Source of the DNA: Kluyvera intermedia
GTDB lineage: Bacteria; Pseudomonadota; Gammaproteobacteria; Enterobacterales; Enterobacteriaceae
Assembly: GCF_021440345.1 (NCBI RefSeq)
Contig: NZ_JAKCNS010000044.1
Location: 1-64,000 of the forward strand
Direction: 5' to 3'
Length of the DNA: 64,000 bases
Positions within the stretch are counted from its first letter, which is position 1. The number at the start of each line of letters is the position of its first letter. The position numbers were made by a program, and so were the translations under genes. The notes beneath the pieces were generated by a model. The model searched no databases. It worked only from the letters and a program-made list of their open reading frames with translations, and was not told where the DNA came from. Positions 21,470 to 30,716 of this stretch are shown here, in pieces.

Positions 21470-22014
21470 AGGCCAATGCACTCCCGGAGATGAATCAATG
21501 CGCGGCGAATCCAACTTTTAACTGTACCTTCAGGTTGGTTCAATGAGAGCGCAATCTCGGTTTGAGACAATCCGCGGTAATAGGCCAGAGCAATACTTTG
21601 CCGCTGTTCTGAGGGCAAATGTTCCATACAGTGGTGAAGCCGTTTCGCTTCCTGATGAACGTCATCGGCGGTCAGCGGTAACTGCGACATCTCTTCAGCT
21701 TCGTTAATATCGTCAACTGAACAGCAACGATTCTCATGTTTACGCAGGTAATCAATCGCGCGATTACGGGCAATATGGTTTAACCAGATTTGCGGTTCGC
21801 TGCGCTGCGCATCGTAATAGAGTGCCGTTTGCCAGATCTGAATGAAGGTATCGTGAAGGATCTCTTCGGCCCAATCCCGACGTCTGACAATGCGCAATAT
21901 CATTCCGAATAACCGGGGTGAGAGCGTTTTATAGAGCAGTTCCAGGGCCTGTTTATCACCACAGGCTATCTGGCTCATCAATCCTGCATGGATATGCGCT
22001 GCATTGGTTGTCAT
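21466..22014 (-). CDS. ECF RNA polymerase sigma factor (SigK/RpoE-like)
   Basis: 182 residues from the ATG at 22014. Sigma region 2 is about residues 25-90 (DTFIQIWQTALYYDAQRSE...RNRAIDYLRKH), and region 4 is about 125-178 (LPSEQRQSIALAYYRGLSQTE...GTVKSWIRRAL). A frame start at 22074 would add a hydrophobic stretch not typical of sigma factors. It sits between its anti-sigma partner and a fasciclin-domain gene, a grouping seen in several bacteria. The fasciclin gene is the likely regulon member. Confidence 0.9.
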   Translation of the reverse strand: MTTNAAHIHAGLMSQIACGDKQALELLYKTLSPRLFGMILRIVRRRDWAEEILHDTFIQIWQTALYYDAQRSEPQIWLNHIARNRAIDYLRKHENRCCSVDDINEAEEMSQLPLTADDVHQEAKRLHHCMEHLPSEQRQSIALAYYRGLSQTEIALSLNQPEGTVKSWIRRALIHLRECIGL

Positions 22015-22079
22015 TGGTTTCCCTATTAAAGGTGCAGCCACAGCGAGAGTGGCTGCACACAGTATAGGCAACAATTCAT

Positions 22080-22640
22080 TTATGGCATCAGCACCGTATC
22101 AATGACGTCAATCACACCGTTGCTTTGATTAACATCGTAAGTGCTGATGTTGGCAATATTGCCGTGAGCATCTTTTAGCTGAATATTATGCGGGCCATTA
22201 GCCATTACCCACAGAGATCCCCCGTTGACGGTTTTAAGCTCAGCTTTACCGCCACCGGCTTTGAGTTTTTTCTCAAGGGCTTTCATATCGTATTTCCCAG
22301 CCACCACGTGATAAGTCAGAACGGCGGTGAGTTTCTGTTTATTTTCTGGCTTAAGCAGCGAGTCCACGGTCCCGGCAGGTAATTTTTCGAATGCGGTATT
22401 GGTCGGGGCGAAAACGGTAAATGGCCCAGTCCCTTCAAGGGTGGGTACCAATCCAGCGGCTTTTACCGCTGCAACCAGGGTGGTGTGATCCTTAGAATTC
22501 ACCGCGTTTTGCACAATATTTTTTGACGGATACATCGCTGCTCCGCCAACCATCACGGTGCTATTGTCCATCATGGCTGCTTGAGTTACGCCGCTGAATA
22601 CCAGTGCAGAAAAAAGAAGAGATGGCAGAAATTGTTTCAT
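22080..22640 (-). CDS. Secreted fasciclin (FAS1)-domain protein
   Basis: About 186 residues. The N-terminal signal peptide is MKQFLPSLLFSALVFSGVTQA, followed by one FAS1 domain: DHTTLVAAVKAAGLV, the H1 motif GTGPFTVFAPTNTAFEKLP, the H2-like VLTYHVVAGKY and the end NGVIDVIDTVLMP. An alternative start at 22646 adds two residues; the GAGGAA site fits the 22640 ATG better. FAS1 proteins are adhesion or surface modules. The gene precedes the sigma/anti-sigma pair on the same strand and is probably controlled by it. Confidence 0.9.
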   Translation of the reverse strand: MKQFLPSLLFSALVFSGVTQAAMMDNSTVMVGGAAMYPSKNIVQNAVNSKDHTTLVAAVKAAGLVPTLEGTGPFTVFAPTNTAFEKLPAGTVDSLLKPENKQKLTAVLTYHVVAGKYDMKALEKKLKAGGGKAELKTVNGGSLWVMANGPHNIQLKDAHGNIANISTYDVNQSNGVIDVIDTVLMP

Positions 22641-22833
22641 TTTCATTTCCTCATTAACGTTTTCGTAGAAGGACTCTGTTGCCCTCATCAAGTAATACGA
22701 TTGAGGAAAGAAAACGGATGCAAAAAATTTTTTTATTACATTAGTGATGCGCTGTGGACAGTTGCTAAATGTGACACAGTGGCTGAATACCGCGGTCATA
22801 GGAGCTGAGGCGGTATTCAGGCCAGCGTCATGT

Positions 22834-23538
22834 TCAGAAGTAGTAACGAATACCCAGCCGAATACGATAGCGTTCGGCATTGTTACCGTTATCGCGGTCA
22901 AGCCAGGATAACTGCATGAATGGTCGCCAGATATTGGTCATTTTCCACGTAAATTTATTGTTCAATTCCCAGCTATGATCTTTGCCGTTTTTGCGTTTGT
23001 AGTCGCCGGTATTAATATAAAGATCGGGTTCAAATTCATAGCTCACGGTATCTGTCAGTTTATAGTTCACGACCATGACTAACTGATGATTATCGTTATA
23101 GTCTTCTTCGCCTGCCAGATCTGCCGTTTGGTAGTTCATATGGTTGAAGCGATACTTGAAGGCTATCGCTAAATCGGGGTTATAAACATACCCCAATTGC
23201 ATATATGGTGAGGTTGTGGAACCCGTACTGGTGGAGTTGATAATTCCCCCTGGGTAAAACGTTAAATCATCAGTGATATGCCAGAGTGGGTACCATCCCT
23301 CGAGTTCATCAAAAGTATGTTTTAGCTGTTCGAGATTTTTTCCTGTATTAAAGACCGTCTGATATAATACACCCGCACCATTATCGAAGTTATAACCACC
23401 ACCTAGCTTCAGTTGATGATCTTTTGATGCGGTCTCATAGGCCTCACGGACTTCAATATATCCACCAGCCATCGATGAAAATGAAATGCTTAAGAGTATA
23501 AAATAAATTAAACAAGGTATTGCTTTAATTATGCGCAT
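22834..23538 (-). CDS. KdgM-family oligosaccharide-specific outer-membrane porin
   Basis: 234 residues with an N-terminal signal peptide (cleavage near SSMAGG, residue ~24). A beta-barrel pattern of alternating residues ends in RIRLGIRYYF, with a terminal aromatic residue as in outer-membrane porins. The sequence fits the KdgM (oligogalacturonate porin) family. It is the last gene of a minus-strand cluster with a GH88 hydrolase, a symporter and a DUF2264 enzyme, so it probably admits uronic-acid-containing oligosaccharides. Confidence 0.85.
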   Translation of the reverse strand: MRIIKAIPCLIYFILLSISFSSMAGGYIEVREAYETASKDHQLKLGGGYNFDNGAGVLYQTVFNTGKNLEQLKHTFDELEGWYPLWHITDDLTFYPGGIINSTSTGSTTSPYMQLGYVYNPDLAIAFKYRFNHMNYQTADLAGEEDYNDNHQLVMVVNYKLTDTVSYEFEPDLYINTGDYKRKNGKDHSWELNNKFTWKMTNIWRPFMQLSWLDRDNGNNAERYRIRLGIRYYF

Positions 23539-23594
23539 AATTACTCCGCGGGAATTACTCCCGCTGTCAGGATGTAGAGGTTGTTAAGTTCGTT

Positions 23595-24746
23595 TTACCA
23601 GTATTTGGCTTCTGGTGAAAATAGCCGGGAAATTGCTTCAAATAAAAAATAATCGCCCCACGTAGAGTACTCTCCGACACCACGTTTTTTATTCATGTTA
23701 TAAACTGAGTGAGTTAAATAACCGCCATAATTATGTTCGCTATCAAAATAAGTTTCCAACAGAGTGTCCAGCATGCTGAGAGCTTGTTGAATAAAATCGT
23801 GACGCTCCGGGTCAACGACCGAGAGATGGTTGGCGAGTTCAAGAAGGCCGCAGACGGCAATAATGGCAGCAGAGGTATCTTTCTGAGTCTCCGCTGCAGT
23901 CAGACTTAAATCCCAATAGCAGATGCCGTCTGGTGGTAGATGCGTCAAGAAAAAGCGTGCCGCTACCGTTGCTGAATTGAGGAACTGTTTATCGCCGGTA
24001 TAGCTATAGCTCAGCGCACAGCCATAAATGGCCCATGCCTGGCCTCTGGCCCAGCATGAATTATCGGCAAATCCCTGATGTGTTTTACCTCCTCGCGGTT
24101 GCCCGGTCACTACGTCCATATAAAACGTATGGAACGTAGAGTGGTCGCTTCTGAATAAATAGCGTTGAGCCTGCTGCGCGTGGTTATACGCGCAATGTGC
24201 ATAGTCGTCGCTACCGGTTTGTTCGCTTGCCCAGTACAGGAGCGGCAAATTCATCATGCAGTCGATAATCATCCGGCCTTGCTGTTCAGGATCCTGTAAA
24301 TCCCCCCACGCCTGGATTATCCCGGCTTTTGGGTGATAACGGGTCATTAGCGTATCGGCTGCTTGTAGAGCGCTTTGGCGAGCTTGCTGATTGCCGGTCA
24401 TTCGCCAGGTGTTTACGCAGGAGAGCGTGAAGAGAAAGCCAAGATCGTGTGTATCCAAATCGTGTTTCTGCTGCAGACGTTGCGTAAAACTCTCTACTTG
24501 TCGTTGAAGGTGGCTATGAAACAATGGCTGTTGACTAAGTGAGCTAGACAGCGCCGTTGCGCCGCTCCAGAATCCTGTCGTCCAGTCGGTGTTGGACGTG
24601 AGAGGATAAATGCCATTAATACTGCATGCTGCGGGGAATAACCCATCAAACGTATCTAACTGAAAGGCAAGTTTATCCGTGAGTTGGGTCACGATTGACT
24701 CGAGATAAGCGTGATTTCTGACCGACTGTTTATTTATGTTCTGCAT
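23595..24746 (-). CDS. Unsaturated glucuronyl hydrolase, GH88 family
   Basis: 383 residues of the (alpha/alpha)6-barrel GH88/105 type. Landmarks are DLDTHDLGFLFTLSC, with the first catalytic aspartate (about residue 88-90), and NSCWARGQAWAIYGCALSY. GH88 enzymes remove 4,5-unsaturated glucuronic acid from the ends of lyase-made oligosaccharides in the cytoplasm. No signal peptide is visible. The start at 24746 follows an AGAG ribosome site; 24773 is a weaker alternative. The substrate glycan is not determined. Confidence 0.87.
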   Translation of the reverse strand: MQNINKQSVRNHAYLESIVTQLTDKLAFQLDTFDGLFPAACSINGIYPLTSNTDWTTGFWSGATALSSSLSQQPLFHSHLQRQVESFTQRLQQKHDLDTHDLGFLFTLSCVNTWRMTGNQQARQSALQAADTLMTRYHPKAGIIQAWGDLQDPEQQGRMIIDCMMNLPLLYWASEQTGSDDYAHCAYNHAQQAQRYLFRSDHSTFHTFYMDVVTGQPRGGKTHQGFADNSCWARGQAWAIYGCALSYSYTGDKQFLNSATVAARFFLTHLPPDGICYWDLSLTAAETQKDTSAAIIAVCGLLELANHLSVVDPERHDFIQQALSMLDTLLETYFDSEHNYGGYLTHSVYNMNKKRGVGEYSTWGDYFLFEAISRLFSPEAKYW

Positions 24747-24776
24747 GTAAAACTCTCTTTGCGATAACAACATTAA

Positions 24777-26027
24777 TTAGCTAAGTGAACGATTGGATAT
24801 GGATTTAGGGTACGATATTTGTTTATCGTCTCTGGATAGAACGAATATCGACATTAGTGAGAAGACGATAATAATCGCGCCCATAATAAAGTAAGAATGA
24901 CCAAAACCAATACGGTCATACAGATAGCCAACCGGTGCGGAAACGAAGATTGTCCCGATATAAATAAAACACTGGTAGCCAATTAGGTACATGGTGGAGT
25001 TTACTTTTTTATCAAAATTTACTGCAATATATTTGAAAACAGAAATTAGCAGCAACGAGTTCTCCAATCCATAGAATGGTTTGATAAAGGCAATCATAAG
25101 TGGACTAGTTGCAAAACCGGAAATTAATAGACGAGTACCGATTAAAAGCCCAGCGATGATTAAGGTCTTACGTGCCCCCAGTTTGTTCACGATCCATGGC
25201 ACGGTTAACATGGAGATAAATTCAACGATGGCCTGCACGGTGCTTAAATAACCATACCAGGAGTTGCCGGCTTTATCGCCGTGGAAAAATGAAACAAAGT
25301 AGCGTGGGAACTGTTGTTCGGCGATGTGCATAAACCACACGATACCGGCAACATAGAAGCAAAAACGCCAGAATTCCCCCTGCATAATCAACTCCCGAAC
25401 GTCGGCAATATTGATTTTCTTTGCTGGTACTACGGCATTTTCTGCGTTGTCTGTTTCAGGTATTTTTATACTCATCAGTACGGCGAGCATAATTAATGAA
25501 ACGATGCTGCTGATAGTGAAGTTAATTACCGGTGAAATATTGAACAATACGCCAGCGAAAGAGGCGGTAACGGCTGCGCCGCAAGAACCCCACATGCGAA
25601 TCCGGCCAAATTCGAAGCCTTTAAGACGACCAAAACGATCGCAGTAAGATTCTGAGACAGCGACCCCTGCATACCAAGCGAGGCTTAAATAAATTGCGCC
25701 AACCACCACGCCAATCGGGAAGGATGAAATCAGTAGTGGATGATAGATGTAAACGAAAAAGGGCATCAGAAGTGCTGACATAATAGCGACAAAGTAAAGC
25801 AGGTGCTTTTTCATCCCCAGCTTATCGGTGATATAGCCATAGAAGGGTTTGAGTACCACCGCAAAGGCACCGTTGATTGCAAACACGGCGCCGATTGCTG
25901 CGCTAGATAGCGCAGCATGTTGCCCCAACCAGATAGCATACAGGCTAAAGCTCATGGTCCAGACAACGAAGTAGAGAAACATAAATGTGCTTATTTTTAT
26001 ATAATCAACTCTATTAGCAGCGTACAT
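24777..26027 (-). CDS. MFS oligosaccharide:H+ symporter (LacY-like)
   Basis: 416 residues with 12 predicted membrane helices and the compact form of the LacY/RafB oligosaccharide:H+ symporter family (FMFLYFVVWTMSFSLYAIWLGQ; GFEFGRIRMWGSCGAA between helices 4 and 5). The ATG at 26027 has an AAGGT ribosome site; the frame start at 26081 lies inside the DUF2264 gene. It would carry the oligosaccharides admitted by the KdgM-like porin across the inner membrane. Confidence 0.87.
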   Translation of the reverse strand: MYAANRVDYIKISTFMFLYFVVWTMSFSLYAIWLGQHAALSSAAIGAVFAINGAFAVVLKPFYGYITDKLGMKKHLLYFVAIMSALLMPFFVYIYHPLLISSFPIGVVVGAIYLSLAWYAGVAVSESYCDRFGRLKGFEFGRIRMWGSCGAAVTASFAGVLFNISPVINFTISSIVSLIMLAVLMSIKIPETDNAENAVVPAKKINIADVRELIMQGEFWRFCFYVAGIVWFMHIAEQQFPRYFVSFFHGDKAGNSWYGYLSTVQAIVEFISMLTVPWIVNKLGARKTLIIAGLLIGTRLLISGFATSPLMIAFIKPFYGLENSLLLISVFKYIAVNFDKKVNSTMYLIGYQCFIYIGTIFVSAPVGYLYDRIGFGHSYFIMGAIIIVFSLMSIFVLSRDDKQISYPKSISNRSLS

Positions 26028-26031
26028 ATTT

Positions 26032-27885
26032 TTACCTTTCAGAAATAAACATGAGTGAAATATTTCGGGATATTCCTTCATCCGTAATGGTGAAGTACGG
26101 GTGTTGCGGGTTAAATGTGAATGTTGTATTTATTTCAGCAGGCATACCGCGTCCAGCTTGTACCAGGCAGGCAAAGAGATGCTGGCCTGGTTCAAGTGTA
26201 CGCTGTAATGTGACAATGCCGCTGCTGCAAGGATAAATAATATTGCTGGCCGGAGGGGATATGACGACTTCACTTTTACGGGGTATTTCCGGCGAGATAT
26301 CTTTAATCCAGCTAAAAAGGTTTTCCTGCTGATTAATAATGCAGTGGGTTTTCTGCCCCGGTGAACCAATGGCAGTGGTTAATACCGGAATAGGAAATCC
26401 TCCCTCTACAGTGTCAATTATTCGGTTAGTATTAATCAGGTGCAGGCGAAAATGGCCCGTTTTTAAAGGCACTAGCCAACTGTGAACGGTAATGCCGTTC
26501 AGAGGTTGCCAATAGCAGTGAATACCACTATCGCTTATTTCCTCGTGCAGGTTGGTTCGGCGCCCTCGGAAATAACCGTCCTGCTCGGAGAAAAGCAGCA
26601 TTGAATCACAAGCGTTCATTTCAATCCCGTAACGACTACGTTCAAGATTAAACCCGAGCAGTGATGAGTAGGCAAATTTGGCGTATTTACTTTCGCTATT
26701 GTTATAGTTTTTCGCTGGCAACTGCCCTGCATTGAGTAGATATCGATGCTGATTATAAGCGTCGTAGTGAACAATTTGTCCTGCGTGGGAATATGTCCGT
26801 AATGGCGAGGTTGCAGGGAGTTCACATGCTTTGCTTTGCCAGAAATTGCTCTGTTCACTCAGGGCCAGGATTAGATACGATTTGCATGCCCAGTAAGATG
26901 ATCCAGGTGCATTATAGTCTTCTGCAATACCAGGATTATCATAGGTATAACCCACGTTCATTATGCCACGAGGGTCCAGGTATCCCTGTTGCCGCCACCA
27001 GTTGAGGTTACGCAGGACTAACCCCTTTATGACGCCAGTTGGAAACACCGGTAGTTCGGCAAAAGCGACGGCACTCCAGAAGGCAGATTGTGCAAAGCGG
27101 TAGGTCAGACTGCGGCCAAACGGAATTGCGCTGCCATCTTCGGCAAACATATGGATAAAATCGCGGGCAAACAGGGTGGCGCGGTCACGTAAAATTTGAC
27201 AGCGTTGCGGGTCATGGTCGGCCATCAGGCGGGCGTAAACCAGACCATAAAAGTGCAATGCCATGGCGTTATAATAGTCACGCGGCCGACCTTTGCCATC
27301 GCTGTACCAACCGTCACCCAGGTAATAACTATCGAGCAGTTCGAAGTGGTGGGCAATGATGTCCGGCTGCCAGGTTTCACCTACCAGACATAGACCTGTT
27401 TCTACCATAATCGGGAAAAACGACCAGTTGTTCAGCGGCAGTTTGACGTGATGGATCTTTCTCAACCAACACACCAAATGGGCAAACTCGTCGGCTGATA
27501 AATGCGCTTTGAATTGCTCTCCTGCCAGTGCCAGCCCGGCACCGTAAACGGCCATTTCTACGCAACGCTGGTCGAAATCACCCGGTTCGCCCCAGTAGTT
27601 AGCGTGCTGCGGATGAGTGCCATTCGCGATGACCCGAAAAAACAGTGCGGGATCGGTTAGCCGACTCTCCGGGCAGGCGAGCTGAGAAAATACGCCCCAC
27701 AGCAGACGGCTGAATGTTTCCATGGCCGCCGTTTCTTTACCGTAAAGGGGAATAACGTCGCCAGACAAAATACCGGTTTCCTCTCCGTTATGCAGCGACC
27801 AGGCGGCAGAGAGAATTGCGTTGAAATCATTTTCAACATCCTCTCTGGTGGTCAACGGTTGTGGTGAAAACGGTTGAAATTTCAT
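26032..27885 (-). CDS. DUF2264 protein, putative glycoside hydrolase
   Basis: 617 residues matching the DUF2264 family: an N-terminal (alpha/alpha) toroid of about 360 residues (for example NNWSFFPIMVETGLCLVGE), then a beta-sandwich part. DUF2264 members have been placed in a glycoside-hydrolase family acting on glucuronic-acid-containing chains, as far as I recall. There is no signal peptide, so it should be cytoplasmic. First gene of the cluster, divergent from the AraC regulator at 27996, with about 110 bp between them. Confidence 0.82.
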   Translation of the reverse strand: MKFQPFSPQPLTTREDVENDFNAILSAAWSLHNGEETGILSGDVIPLYGKETAAMETFSRLLWGVFSQLACPESRLTDPALFFRVIANGTHPQHANYWGEPGDFDQRCVEMAVYGAGLALAGEQFKAHLSADEFAHLVCWLRKIHHVKLPLNNWSFFPIMVETGLCLVGETWQPDIIAHHFELLDSYYLGDGWYSDGKGRPRDYYNAMALHFYGLVYARLMADHDPQRCQILRDRATLFARDFIHMFAEDGSAIPFGRSLTYRFAQSAFWSAVAFAELPVFPTGVIKGLVLRNLNWWRQQGYLDPRGIMNVGYTYDNPGIAEDYNAPGSSYWACKSYLILALSEQSNFWQSKACELPATSPLRTYSHAGQIVHYDAYNQHRYLLNAGQLPAKNYNNSESKYAKFAYSSLLGFNLERSRYGIEMNACDSMLLFSEQDGYFRGRRTNLHEEISDSGIHCYWQPLNGITVHSWLVPLKTGHFRLHLINTNRIIDTVEGGFPIPVLTTAIGSPGQKTHCIINQQENLFSWIKDISPEIPRKSEVVISPPASNIIYPCSSGIVTLQRTLEPGQHLFACLVQAGRGMPAEINTTFTFNPQHPYFTITDEGISRNISLMFISER

Positions 27886-27995
27886 AGGGTAAATCTCTTT
27901 TATATTAAGTGGAATAACGTTTCAAAGCATACTTCGATGGGACGTAATTTATTGGTGTTCGAGGCGAGGATTCGTTATGAAGATCACAAAAATAG

Positions 27996-28931
27996 ATGAG
28001 TAAACTCGCAGTTCAGAAAAAACAGGCTTTATTCTGCGCGAATTTGAATTATTCTGAATCAAAATTGAACTATCTTGACATCGCCATTATGACACCAGAA
28101 TTATTGCTCGATCGGATTGAGTTTGACGATCTCTACGCGGAGTTTCGTCGTGTGGAAGGGAAGAGCGTTGACTATTATCATTGGCACCAGTGCCTTGAGG
28201 TTTTATATATTGAGGCAGGGGTGGGGATTGTAGTGGTAGATAATCAACAGTACACGCTCCGGCCCGGAAGGATTTTTATTTTTCCGCAGGGTAAATTGCA
28301 CAAGGTGACGGTTGAAAGCAGCCAGTCAAATATCTATAAACGTAATATTTTGCACATTGATGCCAGCGTGTTGACCTCATACTTTAATGCTTTTAATGAG
28401 TTTAGAGTTGTTCTTGAGAATATTTCAGCGACTGATTCCAAGGCATTTGTTTATGATCTCGGACAATCTCAGGACTATATTCGTAGGATGTTGGATTTGT
28501 ACGAGGTGAAATACCGTTCAGTCTCAAATAAGGTTGAGGTAATGGCAGTGCTAGTCCTTAATTTATTTCAACTTTTTTCTGAGGACGCGTATGTCAGAAC
28601 CGCTGCGACCGGTAAGATATCGTCGAAAATCATGCGTCTGATTGAACGGGATTTTCGCACCCGTCTGACGCTCAAAGATATTGCCGAAAATCTGGACATC
28701 TCACAAAGCTATGCGTCGCGGGTATTTCGTAAGGAGACAGGAGGGACAATTCAGGAATATTTACTGATTCGGCGGGTGAAGTATGCTTGTGACTTGCTGG
28801 AAAATACTAAACTGTCGGTGGCGCAGATTGCTGAGTTGGCTGGCTTTAACCATGCCACCTATTTTATTCGCTGTTTTAAAGAGCTGCTCGGTTGTGCGCC
28901 GCTGCGCTACAGAAATAGACAGAACCAGTAA
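27996..28931 (+). CDS. AraC-family regulator of the glycan-use cluster
   Basis: 311 residues. The N-terminal cupin has a sugar-binding style motif (YYHWHQCLEVLYIEAGVG, about residues 58-75). The C-terminal AraC double helix-turn-helix is at about residues 210-305 (LTLKDIAENLDISQSYASRVF, then VAQIAELAGFNHATYFIRCF). The start is uncertain: an ATG at 28089 (MTPELLLDRIEF) gives a more usual length of 280. It is divergent from the DUF2264 gene and is the likely switch for the porin/GH88/MFS/DUF2264 genes. Confidence 0.85.
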   Translation: MSKLAVQKKQALFCANLNYSESKLNYLDIAIMTPELLLDRIEFDDLYAEFRRVEGKSVDYYHWHQCLEVLYIEAGVGIVVVDNQQYTLRPGRIFIFPQGKLHKVTVESSQSNIYKRNILHIDASVLTSYFNAFNEFRVVLENISATDSKAFVYDLGQSQDYIRRMLDLYEVKYRSVSNKVEVMAVLVLNLFQLFSEDAYVRTAATGKISSKIMRLIERDFRTRLTLKDIAENLDISQSYASRVFRKETGGTIQEYLLIRRVKYACDLLENTKLSVAQIAELAGFNHATYFIRCFKELLGCAPLRYRNRQNQ

Positions 28932-29019
28932 GGCCCTTACTTATATCAGTTACATAAAAATGCATATTTTTTAACGCTGATATAATATAGACGCTAAGTT
29001 AGAGTTACCGGGATTAACC

Positions 29020-30432
29020 ATGAAAAAGTACCAGCGCCTCGCTGAGAAGATGACGGAACAGATAGCCCTTGGGGTGTGGCAGCCGGGCGACAAACTGCCG
29101 TCGCTGCGCGAGCAGGTGGTGAATAGCGGGATGAGTTTTATGACCGTGAGCCACGCCTACCAGCTGCTGGAAAGCCAGGGGCGCATCGTAGCGCGTCCGC
29201 AGTCCGGTTATTATGTTGCCCCACGTCCGGTGGTCACGCGCCCGGTAGCTGCACCGGCGCAGGTGATGCCGGACAACGCCGTTGATATTAATACCTATAT
29301 TTTTGAAGTCCTGCAGGCCAGCCGCAACGCGGCGGTACTGCCGTTTGCCTCGGCCTTTCCTGACCCAAAATTGTTTCCACTGCCGCAGCTTAACCGCTCG
29401 CTGGCGCAGGTCAGTAAAACCGCGACCGCGATGAGCGTGATTGAAAACCTGCCGCCGGGCAACGATGAACTGCGCCATGCCATCGCCCGCCGCTACGCCT
29501 TGCAGGGGATGACCATCTCGCCGGATGAGATTGTGATCACCGCAGGTGCCCTGGAAGCGCTGAATTTAAGCCTGCAGGCAGTTACCGAACCGGGTGACTG
29601 GGTAATCATCGAAAACCCCTGTTTTTATGGCGCGCTACAGGCGCTGGAGCGGTTAAAGCTTAAAGCGCTGTCGGTGGCGACCGATGTGAAAGAGGGCATC
29701 GATCTCGATGCGCTGGTGCAGGCGCTGCAAACCTATCCGGTGAAAGCCTGCTGGCTGATGACTAATAGCCAGAACCCGCTGGGTTTTACCCTGTCGCCGG
29801 AGAAGAAAGCCCGGTTGATTGCGATTCTCAGCGAATATAACGTCACCTTGATTGAAGACGATGTGTACAGCGAACTCTACTTTGGCCGGGAAAAACCGCT
29901 GCCTGCGAAGGCGTGGGATAAAAACGATATGACGCTGCACTGCAGCTCGTTTTCGAAGTGTCTGGTGCCGGGATTTCGTATCGGCTGGGTGGCGGCAGGG
30001 AAACACGCCCGCCGCATTCAGCATCTACAGCTGATGAGTACGCTCTCGACCAGTTCACCGATGCAGCTAGCGCTGGTGGATTATCTCGCGACCAAACGCT
30101 ACGACGCCCATCTGCGCCGTTTGCGCCGTCAGTTAGCCGAGCGTAAACAGCTCGCCTGGCAGTCGCTGTTACGCTCTCTGCCGCCGGAAGTGCATATCCA
30201 TCATAATGAAAACGGTTATTTTCTGTGGGTAGAATTACCCGCAGGAATGGATGCCGGCCAGCTAAGCGCCAAAGCGCTGGAGCACCATATCAGCATTGCG
30301 CCGGGCAAAATGTTCTCCACCACCGATAACTGGGCCTCTTTTTTCCGCTTTAATACGGCCTGGGGTTGGGGGGAAAGAGAAGATAAGGCGGTAGAAACGC
30401 TGGGCACGCTTATTCGTCAGTTAATGCGTTAA
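29020..30432 (+). CDS. ydcR: YdcR, MocR/GntR-type regulator with aminotransferase fold
   Basis: 470 residues. A GntR winged helix (about residues 5-70, LPSLREQVVNSGMSFMTVSHAY) is fused to a PLP-dependent aminotransferase fold. The PLP-binding lysine is Lys313 in CSSFSKCLVPGFRIGW. It closely matches E. coli YdcR. It lies directly upstream of ydcSTUV-patD and is the probable PLP-sensing regulator of that operon. E. coli MocR proteins such as GabR and PdxR work in this way. Confidence 0.93.
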   Translation: MKKYQRLAEKMTEQIALGVWQPGDKLPSLREQVVNSGMSFMTVSHAYQLLESQGRIVARPQSGYYVAPRPVVTRPVAAPAQVMPDNAVDINTYIFEVLQASRNAAVLPFASAFPDPKLFPLPQLNRSLAQVSKTATAMSVIENLPPGNDELRHAIARRYALQGMTISPDEIVITAGALEALNLSLQAVTEPGDWVIIENPCFYGALQALERLKLKALSVATDVKEGIDLDALVQALQTYPVKACWLMTNSQNPLGFTLSPEKKARLIAILSEYNVTLIEDDVYSELYFGREKPLPAKAWDKNDMTLHCSSFSKCLVPGFRIGWVAAGKHARRIQHLQLMSTLSTSSPMQLALVDYLATKRYDAHLRRLRRQLAERKQLAWQSLLRSLPPEVHIHHNENGYFLWVELPAGMDAGQLSAKALEHHISIAPGKMFSTTDNWASFFRFNTAWGWGEREDKAVETLGTLIRQLMR

Positions 30433-30716
30433 TTGCCAACACCTCATTTATCTCCGTGTAATCACATTAAGCGGGGATGTCTTTATTCCGGTCATAGGAA
30501 ATTCGCATAGCGACCTGTGGCCGGTAACTCCTTGTCTATAATCCAGAATATCTATTGCCGACATGGCATTTTTGCGTAATGCGCCCTTTGTCACAACCTG
30601 TACAAATTTCTTAAAGCCGCACAGGTGGCTGGCATAGTGACGTCTATTTTTAAACAGGGAGATATTTTTAACGGCACGGCTGCCGCTCAATTTCATTGTG
30701 ACAGGAGTAAAACTTT

